A stretch of 64,000 bases of DNA. Origin: Paenalcaligenes sp050487225 (lineage in GTDB: Bacteria > Pseudomonadota > Gammaproteobacteria > Burkholderiales > Burkholderiaceae_B). The DNA lies in the NCBI RefSeq assembly GCF_050487225.1, contig NZ_JBKQGY010000003.1, positions 310,001 through 374,000 of the forward strand. Reading direction: 5' to 3'. Position 1 is the stretch's first letter. The number at the start of each line of letters is the position of its first letter. Below, piece by piece: positions 9,201 to 15,779 of the stretch. Position numbers and translations under genes: made by a program. The notes beneath the pieces were generated by a model that did not search any database, was not told where the DNA came from, and was given only the letters and a program-made list of their open reading frames with translations.

Positions 9201-9232
9201 GATGGCACCAAATGAACAGCCTGCTCTTGCAT
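6227..9232 (-). CDS. Fused FAD-linked oxidase / 4Fe-4S / CCG protein (YdiJ family, D-2-hydroxyacid dehydrogenase)
   Basis: A 1001-residue cytoplasmic flavo-iron-sulfur enzyme, the length of E. coli YdiJ (a D-2-hydroxyglutarate dehydrogenase). An FAD_binding_4 domain (about 40-270) carries ARGAGTSQCGQ and IGGMTGNNSCGSRS. The FAD-oxidase C-terminal domain follows (about 300-540) with the ERGxGL-like YSGEHGDGLCRGEW. A two-cluster ferredoxin module (about 590-680) has CNNNGHCRKF and CVSCKGCKRDCPTGVD. Cysteine-rich CCG repeats (about 760-980) have LCCGRTYLAAG and SSCCGMAGSFGYE. Such fusions oxidise D-2-hydroxy acids and pass electrons to the quinone pool. It is the last gene of a four-gene set with a hydratase-like enzyme, an MFS carrier and an aminotransferase. 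The exact hydroxy acid is unknown. Confidence 0.87.
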   Translation of the reverse strand: MQEQAVHLVPSGGRIGSSVEAQLSKELRGDVLFSRADRGRYATDASIYQIMPLGVVVPRDQDDLSMALAIARHHNLPVLARGAGTSQCGQTVGEALIIDNTKYLNQVVAFDAEARTIVVEPGMVLDHLNAWLKPHGLWFPVDVSTAAQCTIGGMTGNNSCGSRSIEYGNMVHNVMGIEAELADGTLGNFTRLPEMVTQGRIGDIVAGLQAIARRERTEIIERVPKVLRRVAGYNIDIFDCQNPRAYTDDGVANLAHILVGSEGTLAYSRYITLQLQPLPVHKVLGVVNFPTFYQAMDMTQHIVKLGPVAVELVDSTMIGLAMSNPAFKPVIEKALVDQPDAILLVEFAGEEKAAQLQKLAKLVELMADLGLPGSVVEMPSAAEQKALWDVRKAGLNIMMSMKGDGKPVSFIEDCAVPLEHLAEYTSQLTEVFHEYGTEGTWYAHASVGTLHVRPILDMRHGGAKDMRKIAEAAAELVRKYKGAYSGEHGDGLCRGEWVAWQYGPTLNAAFGEIKQLFDPDNRFNPEKIVRPPKMDDERNFRFPQTYRELPYQAALDWSTWNVTRDPLTGVEGEVGSGRDQTGGLAKLVEMCNNNGHCRKFDAGTMCPSYRITRDEKHVTRGRANTLRLAISGQLGDEGLASPEVKEALDLCVSCKGCKRDCPTGVDMAKIKIEARAAWSKRHGTRLRERLIARLPAYAPWASKWGGVLAAAERIPVLSGWVKNRLGLSTQRSLPRFHSSFLSQAQATSAATTKEVLLFVDTFNNYMEPDNARAAQRVLEASGYQVHFSQPPGERPLCCGRTYLAAGMVDEAKAEATRTLEALLPFVERGVALVGLEPSCLLSLRDEFLNYGYGEAAQKLASASFLLEEFLVAEHKAGRLALDLKPLQHEKILVHGHCHQKAFDAFTPVQTVLRWIPDAQVEVVESSCCGMAGSFGYEAEHYEASMAMAELSLLPAVRKADDATLIVADGTSCRHQIQDGAQRAVVHVARVLEAALDGGAVR

Positions 9233-9261
9233 AGGTATTCCTGTTGTAAATAAAGAGGGGG

Positions 9262-10029
9262 TTAAATAATTTCAAACGTAATGGGCGGCAAGTGTTGAAT
9301 TTGCCCTCTCAGCACCCCTTTGGCTTCTGGGAAAAACATGCCGGTATAAGAACCCGTAGTAATCACGGTGCCTGCTCGCAACGGCATACCTTGTTCTTGG
9401 CTATGCCTCACCACCCAATGCAATAACCGCCGCGGGTCACCCGCAGGGTTAACTCCTGTACTGTTAAAAACTTCTGTACCGTTGAAGGTTAACGACGCCA
9501 TGGGCTGAAGGAAGTCAAAGTCCGGGTCGTAGGCCACCAAGTCACCCACAATAAGCGCGCCATGATTTTGGAAGTCGGCGAGCTGCATGAGCTTGGGTAC
9601 ATCCGGCCATCCTGCTAATCGGCTAGACACTATCTCTACCGATACCCCCATCGCATCAATAGCAGCCAAGACCTCATGCTCTGTAGCCATGCTATCGGTA
9701 GGCAAAAAATCGCGCCCCAAGGTAAACAGTAGTTCTAGCTCTACACCAAAGGCGGAAAAACGATTACGCGGCAACACGGCTGCACTAGGAAACACCCCCC
9801 GCCTAGGCAGGGGGGCTCCTTGAATAACACCTGTTGCAGATTTAGCCCCTACCTTCCACCCTCCCACTTGCTCTTTAGCTAAGGCCAGCACTTGTCGCTG
9901 GGTGGCATACGCCTGCTCTGCATCAATAGGCTCAAGCAATAGCGGCACCGCAATTGTGTGTGTGGGATCTTCATGCACAGCACCTAATAGCGATGCCAGT
10001 TGCTCTGACGTAGTAGATAGGTTCTTCAT
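9262..10029 (-). CDS. 2-keto-4-pentenoate hydratase / fumarylacetoacetase-family protein
   Basis: A 255-residue member of the MhpD-like hydratase/decarboxylase group of the fumarylacetoacetate hydrolase superfamily. Members use a divalent metal to hydrate or decarboxylate 2-oxo-enoic acids in meta-cleavage and related pathways. The sequence shows GGWKVGAKSATGVIQGAP near residue 56, the conserved GVELELLFTLGRDFLP with its metal-binding acids near 95, and the C-terminal VNPAGDPRRLLHWVV and GTVITTGSYTG. The AAGGAAAAGAG ribosome site supports the start. It sits 29 bases upstream of the dehydrogenase and 27 downstream of the MFS gene. No ring-cleavage dioxygenase is nearby, so the substrate is probably a sugar- or hydroxy-acid derivative; this is inference. 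Confidence 0.75.
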   Translation of the reverse strand: MKNLSTTSEQLASLLGAVHEDPTHTIAVPLLLEPIDAEQAYATQRQVLALAKEQVGGWKVGAKSATGVIQGAPLPRRGVFPSAAVLPRNRFSAFGVELELLFTLGRDFLPTDSMATEHEVLAAIDAMGVSVEIVSSRLAGWPDVPKLMQLADFQNHGALIVGDLVAYDPDFDFLQPMASLTFNGTEVFNSTGVNPAGDPRRLLHWVVRHSQEQGMPLRAGTVITTGSYTGMFFPEAKGVLRGQIQHLPPITFEII

Positions 10030-10056
10030 CTCTTTTCCTTAAAACGATACGCGCTG

Positions 10057-11343
10057 TTAGCTACCCACTTTAGTGGCTGTTGGATGCTCTATATCTGCAG
10101 AGGCGGCGTGGAATTTATTGTCGGGCTGTAGTCGGGCAGCTAAGAACACCCCTATACCCATCAACACCATGCTGCCCACGAAAGGCAATTCCCAGTTACC
10201 CGTAATATCGATCAGGTAGCCAGACAACACTGGGGAGATAATCGCGGCCAACGCCGAGCCAGAGTTCATCATCCCGCTCGCCGTACCCGAATGTTCCGGT
10301 GCAATATCCATAGGAATGGCCCACATAGGCCCAATGGTCATTTCGGCAAAGAAAAAACCGGCTCCCAAACATAAAATGGAGACATACAAATTATGGGTAA
10401 ACAGCAAAGGCAACAACGACAGTAGCGTTAACAACATGCACACCGATACCATGTAGCTACGTGCTTTTTTGAGGTTTCCGGATTTCTTCAAGATACGGTC
10501 ACTGACGATGCCGCCCAACGTATCACCCACAACCCCGGCAAAGAAAACACTGGAAGCAAAAAGCGCTGATTTTTTGATATCTAAGTCGTAGCTGTGTAAG
10601 AAGTATTGGGGAATCCATGACAAAAAGAGCCATAGTGTCCAGCCATAGCAGAAGTACACAATACTGACTGGCAACATACGGCGAAACAGCGGCCCCCAGG
10701 GCACTTGGGTGTTTTTCTTCTTAGGTGGTGGCAATTCCGCCAGTTCTTGAGCCGTAATGCGCGGGTGTTTTGCAGGGTCTTCCGTAAACACGAAGGCCCA
10801 CACCACCACCCACAGCAAGCTAATCACCCCAAAAATATAAAAAGACTCACGCCACCCGTATACCGCCATGATGTACACCACGGCGGCTGGTGCTACCGCA
10901 TTCCCTATACGTGCAAACGCATGGGTAATACCCTGAGCAAAACCACGGTTTTCCTTAGAGACCCAGCGGGACATGGCTGACGTAGCGGCAGGGAACGTCG
11001 CCCCTTCACCTAGCCCCAATAGCAAACGGGCTACCAATAGCGAAACCAATCCGCCAGCGAAGCCCGTCAAAATGGTGGCAACAGCCCAAATTACCCCGCA
11101 CCAGATCAAAGTTCTACGTGCACCAAACTTATCGCTTACCCATCCTCCTATGATTTGAAACACCAAATAGGGATACGCGAAAGCAGAGAACACCAAACCA
11201 ATTTCTGTTTTACTGAGATTAAACTCTTCCCCAAAACCCGCTGCCGCTGTACTCACGTTAACGCGGTCTAAATACGTAATGAAATACATCAGGCACAGCA
11301 TCATTAGGACGACAGTAGTCGCCCGCATGCGTAAAAACTTCAT
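10057..11343 (-). CDS. MFS transporter, anion:cation symporter (ACS) family
   Basis: A 428-residue inner-membrane carrier with about 12 hydrophobic segments. The first carries CLMYFITYLDRVNVSTAA, typical of the ACS family that takes up hexuronates, galactonate, phthalate and similar organic anions by proton symport. The loop motif GGWVSDKFGARRTLIWCG follows segment 2, and a repeat in the second half reads GGIVSDRILKKSG. I placed the start at the ATG at 11343 because GGAG lies seven bases before it; an in-frame GTG at 11361 lacks such a site. It lies between the aminotransferase and hydratase genes on the same strand and probably imports the substrate of this pathway. Confidence 0.85.
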   Translation of the reverse strand: MKFLRMRATTVVLMMLCLMYFITYLDRVNVSTAAAGFGEEFNLSKTEIGLVFSAFAYPYLVFQIIGGWVSDKFGARRTLIWCGVIWAVATILTGFAGGLVSLLVARLLLGLGEGATFPAATSAMSRWVSKENRGFAQGITHAFARIGNAVAPAAVVYIMAVYGWRESFYIFGVISLLWVVVWAFVFTEDPAKHPRITAQELAELPPPKKKNTQVPWGPLFRRMLPVSIVYFCYGWTLWLFLSWIPQYFLHSYDLDIKKSALFASSVFFAGVVGDTLGGIVSDRILKKSGNLKKARSYMVSVCMLLTLLSLLPLLFTHNLYVSILCLGAGFFFAEMTIGPMWAIPMDIAPEHSGTASGMMNSGSALAAIISPVLSGYLIDITGNWELPFVGSMVLMGIGVFLAARLQPDNKFHAASADIEHPTATKVGS

Positions 11344-11491
11344 TTTTGTCTCCTGTATCACCCGTGATTTGGATATCTAGCATCCGTCCTCTATGGGACT
11401 TCAGCACGGGTTATGGCATGTATATCGTTCCGACGCAGACGTATCGCTGCGTCGGCTCTCACTGCTATTAACTACTTATGAAACGCATGAA

Positions 11492-12706
11492 TTAAGCCAC
11501 CATCCGTTCAGGGCTTTTATTACGCATTAATGCTGTCATTGCCGCCTGAACACCGCTGCCAGCCAATTTCACACCAGCTAACTGCAAGCCCATTTCGCAC
11601 CCTGTTAAGGTCGCCATGAGCGTCAGATCATTTGCCTCCCCCAAATGACCAATACGGAACATCTTGCCTTTCATTTTCCCTAGACCCGCTCCCAGCGACA
11701 TGTCGAAATTCTGGTAAATAATCTTGCGTACAGCATCCGCATCTATGCCTTCAGGCATCATTACCCCTGTCAGCACAGGTGAGTACGCTTCTGTATCCAC
11801 ACATTGAATTTCTAGCCCCCACGCTTTCACTGCTTGGCGGCAGGCATCCGCTAAACGCTGATGGCGCGCAAAGGTGTTGTCTAAGCCTTCGCCCATGATC
11901 ATGTCCAATGCTTCGGCCAAACCAAAAAGCAAGTTGGTGCTAGGCGTGTAAGGCCAATACCCCGTGGCATTCATAGCGATGATGTCTTCCCAACCCCAAA
12001 ACGCTTTGGGAAGTTTTGCGGTTTTGCTAGCGGCTATCGCTTTTTGAGAAACCGCATTAAAACTAATGCCTGGTGGCAGCATCAGCCCCTTTTGAGAGCC
12101 TGAAACCGTGACATCCACCCCCCATTCATCGTGCCTATAGTCTGCGGATGCCAAACCCGAAATGGTGTCTACCATCAGTAAAGCCGGGTGGCCCGCTGCG
12201 TCTATGGCTTGACGTACCGCTGCAATATTGGAGGTCACGCCGGTAGAGGTTTCGTTATGCACCACGCACACTGCTTTGATTTGATGAGTGGTGTCCTGCC
12301 GCAAGCGCTCTTCAATCATCTGGGCTTGCACACCACGCCGCCACCCCTCTATACCCGGCAGCCCTAAAAACTCTGTTTTTAACCCTAATGCTTCCGCCAT
12401 TTTTTTCCACAGCGTCGCAAAATGACCCGTTTCGTACATCACCACATGATCACCAGGGCTCAACGTATTCGTCAGCGCAGCCTCCCAAGCCCCTGTACCT
12501 GAGGCTGGATAAATCACGACTGGCTGCTCTGTTTTAAAAATCTTCTTAATTCCAGACAACACCTGAAGACCTAAAGCGCCAAACTCGGGGCCCCGGTGAT
12601 CAATAGTGGGATAACTGACTGCACGCAAAATGCGGTCTGGCACTGGGCTAGGACCAGGAATTTGCAAAAAGTGTCGACCTGCAGGATGAAAATCCAGTTT
12701 TAGCAT
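11492..12706 (-). CDS. Class V aminotransferase (alanine/serine-glyoxylate aminotransferase family)
   Basis: A 404-residue pyridoxal-phosphate enzyme of the alanine:glyoxylate / serine:glyoxylate aminotransferase group. It shows QIPGPSPVPDRILRAV near residue 15, the phosphate-binding PASGTGAWEAALTN near 67-80, HNETSTGV near 150 and MVDTISGLAS near 178. The cofactor lysine is K206 in SGSQKG. The start at 12706 has GGAGG six bases upstream; a start at 12802 would add 32 residues without homology. It is the first gene of the minus-strand catabolic set and lies opposite the GntR regulator, with an inverted repeat 36 bases before its start. The amino donor and acceptor cannot be read from sequence. 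Confidence 0.86.
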   Translation of the reverse strand: MLKLDFHPAGRHFLQIPGPSPVPDRILRAVSYPTIDHRGPEFGALGLQVLSGIKKIFKTEQPVVIYPASGTGAWEAALTNTLSPGDHVVMYETGHFATLWKKMAEALGLKTEFLGLPGIEGWRRGVQAQMIEERLRQDTTHQIKAVCVVHNETSTGVTSNIAAVRQAIDAAGHPALLMVDTISGLASADYRHDEWGVDVTVSGSQKGLMLPPGISFNAVSQKAIAASKTAKLPKAFWGWEDIIAMNATGYWPYTPSTNLLFGLAEALDMIMGEGLDNTFARHQRLADACRQAVKAWGLEIQCVDTEAYSPVLTGVMMPEGIDADAVRKIIYQNFDMSLGAGLGKMKGKMFRIGHLGEANDLTLMATLTGCEMGLQLAGVKLAGSGVQAAMTALMRNKSPERMVA

Positions 12707-12741
12707 TATTGCCTCCATAAGATCTGGATTATTAATTATGT

Positions 12742-12757
12742 ATTTTGCATACAAAAT
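12742..12757. promoter_or_regulatory. Inverted repeat, candidate operator of the divergent GntR regulator
   Basis: The 16-base sequence ATTTTGCATACAAAAT has perfect 6-base arms around CATA. It resembles the TTGTATACAA-like sites bound by FCD-type GntR proteins. It lies 36 bases upstream of the aminotransferase start, in the intergenic region shared with the gntR gene at 12970. The assignment rests on position and symmetry. Confidence 0.55.
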
Positions 12758-12969
12758 TAATCTAACAGTCGAATACACAAGCGTAAAGAACTTTTTTGAC
12801 ATGACACCCGATACCTTTGGTACAGAGGAGGCCTAAAAAATTCTGTAATCCATTGAATAATTGAAAGTAATTGATAAATAAAACATGCAAACCGTAGCAT
12901 TTCTCATTTAGCTAAGTCGTATAGCGAGGTGGTAAACTTAGACAAGAAACAGTACGAAAAGGATTTTTA

Positions 12970-13671
12970 ATGCAAAATCAAGAGACCGACACGGCTATCA
13001 CTCAAGCAGTCAGCCCTAACGTTCCTAAGCTAGAACGTCAGCACTTACACGACACCGTGGTTGAACACTTGCGTAATCTGGTCGTAGAAGGCGTATTGCC
13101 TCCTGGCACCAAACTCAATGAGCGCGAGCTATGCGAAACCATGGGTATTTCGCGTACCCCTCTACGTGAAGCATTAAAGGTACTAGCCGTTGAAGGACTC
13201 ATTGAGATCTCCCCCAACCGTGGCGCTTCTGTGTACAAAATGACAGAAACCGAAATTTGGGAAACGTTTGAACTGATGAGTGGCTTGGAGGCGCTGGCCG
13301 GAGAGCTAGCATGCGAGCGCATTACCGCTGTTGAAGTTGCTGAAATCAAGGCATTACATTACGCCATGCTAGCCTGTAAGGCACAAGGCGACTTACCCGG
13401 CTACTACAGCCGCAACCAAATCATTCACAACAAAATCAGTGAAGCATCGCGCAACTCTGTACTGCAACATACGTACTTGAGTATGAACCGACGCTTACAA
13501 GCACTGCGGTTCAAGTCCAACTTTAAACATGACAAATGGGAAAGCGCTGCACACGACCACGATGAAATGATCAAAGCTCTGGAAGCTAGAGACGGCAAAC
13601 GGCTTGCTGCCATCTTGCGCCAACATTTATTAGATAAACGCGATGCCGTTATGGATATGCCTACTCCATAA
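12970..13671 (+). CDS. GntR-family regulator, FCD domain
   Basis: A 233-residue regulator of the FadR/VanR branch. The winged helix covers about residues 22-92, with VVEGVLPPGTKLNERELCET and MGISRTPLREALKVLAVEGL, the classic GntR signature. The FCD effector domain (about 100-225) has the conserved arginine and histidines of a metal/carboxylate pocket, for example HDHDEMIKALEARDG. It is transcribed away from the aminotransferase-MFS-hydratase-dehydrogenase genes and most likely represses them until a pathway acid binds. It probably uses the palindrome at 12742-12757. The effector is unknown. Confidence 0.87.
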   Translation: MQNQETDTAITQAVSPNVPKLERQHLHDTVVEHLRNLVVEGVLPPGTKLNERELCETMGISRTPLREALKVLAVEGLIEISPNRGASVYKMTETEIWETFELMSGLEALAGELACERITAVEVAEIKALHYAMLACKAQGDLPGYYSRNQIIHNKISEASRNSVLQHTYLSMNRRLQALRFKSNFKHDKWESAAHDHDEMIKALEARDGKRLAAILRQHLLDKRDAVMDMPTP

Positions 13672-13764
13672 CCCTCTTCTTTACGCTTACTTGCTTTTAC
13701 TTACGTCGGTTTACGTTACCATCTACCTAATCAAGTCACTTTATGTCGTTAAGGAGAGCAGGTT

Positions 13765-14013
13765 ATGAATTTCCACGCAGATTGGACAAGCACACTCACA
13801 GAACTAGGTCTGACTTCCGTTATCGCTGAACTGTCTAGCGAAGAAGGTATTGCACGCAACGGTAACCATGTTGTTGAACTGCTGAAACGCAAACTCGTTG
13901 AACTACGTAAAGTGCCTAGCGAAGAACAAAGCAAAGGTCATAGCCACAATCTGCACGTGCTGAGCGAAATCATTGATACCGTAGAAAAAACCATGCGCAA
14001 GCAAGGCAACTAA
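13765..14013 (+). CDS. Small conserved-looking protein of unknown function
   Basis: An 82-residue protein I do not recognise. It is likely to be real. An AAGGAG ribosome site sits eight bases before the ATG, a strong intrinsic terminator follows at 14038-14078, and codon use resembles its neighbours. It has no signal peptide or membrane segment and looks fully helical, with alternating Leu and charged residues (VVELLKRKLVELRKV) and a GHSHNLHVL patch followed by another helix. This suggests a small soluble helical bundle or adaptor. It lies 93 bases after gntR on the same strand. No function is assigned. Confidence 0.6.
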   Translation: MNFHADWTSTLTELGLTSVIAELSSEEGIARNGNHVVELLKRKLVELRKVPSEEQSKGHSHNLHVLSEIIDTVEKTMRKQGN

Positions 14014-14037
14014 TACCTACCGGTACGAGCAGCACGT

Positions 14038-14080
14038 AACAAAACAGCCCAAAGGCCAATAGGCTTTTGGGCTGTTTTGA
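14038..14080. terminator. Intrinsic terminator after the small protein gene, shared with clcA
   Basis: A long stem, AAAACAGCCCAAA plus GCC pairing with GGC plus TTTGGGCTGTTTT, closes a short AATA loop. It has A-rich and T-rich ends, so it can work in both directions between the convergent genes ending at 14013 and 14123. Confidence 0.85.
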
Positions 14081-14122
14081 TCATGACGTATAAAAAAGCA
14101 CAGACACTCTGTGCCTTCAGAC

Positions 14123-15448
14123 TTACATATCTTCTTTACGTACAGGCAGCGGCTGGCCAGCCAAGGTTAAGGTGCGCTCAAGCAACTGCTCATAAATAGG
14201 TCTACCGCCCAAACTTGCGGCAACCACGGATGCACTTAACGCTGCCAATAAACTAGGCAAAGCCAAACTGTATGTACCCGTTAGTTCTATCACCAGCACC
14301 ACCCCCACCAAGGGTGCACGAATGGTACTGGCAAACATACCCGCCATCCCTGCCACCGCAAAAGCAATAGTCGCATCAGGCGGCAAGGTCATCACTTCGC
14401 CTAATAACGTGCCAAGAAATACACTTAAGGTCGCAGACAAGGCCAGAATGGGCGCAAAAATACCGGCTGGTGCACCGAGGGAGTAACTGGCCGTTGTCAT
14501 AAAGAATCGTACCAATACCAACAAACCCAGCAAGCCTATGCTAATAGAGTGATTAGCAATAAATACGGCCAGGTTCTCACCACCGCCTGTGGCCTGTGGA
14601 AAACTTAGTACCAGTGGCCCAATCAGCAAACCCATCAATGCGGGTAATAGGTACGGCGACACCGATAGACTGATACGGCGAGAGAGGTCCAACCCCATCA
14701 AAATAGTGCGGTTAAACACCACCCCAGCGCACCCCAGAATCATGCCTAACACGACAAAGACAGGCAACATATACATGGGCATAGCGACGCTAGCCATTTG
14801 CATAAACGGGGTAGAGCCTGATACCAACATGGTCATGACCGCACTGGAGCCACACGCAATCAATACTGCACAGTAGGCACGCACACTATAAGGAAACACA
14901 TTGCGTGCTTCCTCGATCACAAATAAAGCTGACGCCAAAGGCGCATTAAAGGCAGCCGTTAGACCCGCTGCTGCACCGGCTCCCAGCAATGCTCTGGCCT
15001 CTTTAAATCGTTGCCCCAGCACTTGTGCAATGGATGCTCCCATGTGGATAGTAGGCCCTTCTCGCCCACCAACCAAACCCGCTCCCAGCGCCATCAAACC
15101 GCCCACAAACTTAACTGGCAACACTCGTTGCCAGCGTACGGTACGCAGCCCCGCCATAGCGCCTTCTACTTCTTGTACCCCTGAACCGCTGGCTTCCGGT
15201 GCAAATTTACGTACCAAGGCCACAGCCCCACAGAACATGACTGCACAAAACACCGCCATACCCACGTACTGCCATATACCTTCTAGCCCTAACCACTCAG
15301 GTAGTAGATGCACACGTTGTTGTGAATGCCCTACCAACATGTGAAACACCGAGCCCAACAAGCCCGTTAAAACGCCAATCAGTACGGCGACGAAGTAATA
15401 CGCCAAGGTCTCTTTTTGCGTGGAAGTAGCTGTAGATTGCGTAGCCAT
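14123..15448 (-). CDS. ClC-family chloride/proton antiporter
   Basis: A 441-residue inner-membrane protein of the ClC family, usually exchanging two chloride ions for one proton. The four family signatures are in order: GSGVQEVEGA near residue 93, GGREGPTIHMGASIAQ near 126 with the external gating glutamate, FVIEEARNVF near 176 with the internal proton glutamates, and SLGAPAGIFAPILALSA near 320. The protein ends without CBS domains, like bacterial ClcA. The usual GSGIPE motif reads GSGVQE here, a change at the anion-binding proline. It stands alone between a terminator and the Fur-regulated receptor gene, and its 5' leader contains small inverted repeats. Confidence 0.9.
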   Translation of the reverse strand: MATQSTATSTQKETLAYYFVAVLIGVLTGLLGSVFHMLVGHSQQRVHLLPEWLGLEGIWQYVGMAVFCAVMFCGAVALVRKFAPEASGSGVQEVEGAMAGLRTVRWQRVLPVKFVGGLMALGAGLVGGREGPTIHMGASIAQVLGQRFKEARALLGAGAAAGLTAAFNAPLASALFVIEEARNVFPYSVRAYCAVLIACGSSAVMTMLVSGSTPFMQMASVAMPMYMLPVFVVLGMILGCAGVVFNRTILMGLDLSRRISLSVSPYLLPALMGLLIGPLVLSFPQATGGGENLAVFIANHSISIGLLGLLVLVRFFMTTASYSLGAPAGIFAPILALSATLSVFLGTLLGEVMTLPPDATIAFAVAGMAGMFASTIRAPLVGVVLVIELTGTYSLALPSLLAALSASVVAASLGGRPIYEQLLERTLTLAGQPLPVRKEDM

Positions 15449-15779
15449 ATGGAGTAATGTCGGCCTTAGTTCTCAGGATAAAAGCGGAGCAGCCGCCTGA
15501 GCAGCTACGATGTGTAGCGTCAGAACAGCACCTTGTTTACGAGGGTGAAATCCTACCTGCAACAAATGGCGCAATTATTGAGGCGTGCGCACAAACCACA
15601 CTATACCGCTATACGGCGCTGTGCATAGGTTTGCCGTGCACTCTTCACATTCATTCAGATTTGTATCGCCCCTCCTCTGCCTCTCATAGCCCTAAATAAC
15701 GCATGGTTATTAATTATCGTATTTCAATATAATTAATGAAAATCATTATCATTTCAATTCAGAGAACAAGGGGAAGAAA
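15449..15779. other. Intergenic region between clcA and the TonB receptor
   Basis: 331 bases between divergent genes. The clcA side holds inverted repeats CTCAGG/CCTGAG (15472-15477 with 15496-15501) and GCTAC/GTAGC (15504-15508 with 15514-15518), which would form a small structured leader on the clcA mRNA. I match it to no riboswitch class. The receptor side holds the Fur box. A possible 80-codon frame on the plus strand lacks support as a gene. Confidence 0.6.
15732..15750 (+). promoter_or_regulatory. Fur box upstream of the TonB-dependent receptor
   Basis: The 19 bases ATTAATGAAAATCATTATC match the classical Fur consensus GATAATGATAATCATTATC at 16 of 19 positions. They overlap the end of a perfect -10-like TATAAT at 15728-15733, 30 bases before the GTG start. 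Iron-dependent repression is therefore well supported. Confidence 0.88.

Noticed and set aside
15457..15699. 80-codon frame between clcA and the TonB receptor
   Set aside because: No ribosome site, no protein-like composition, and it ends before the Fur-controlled promoter.
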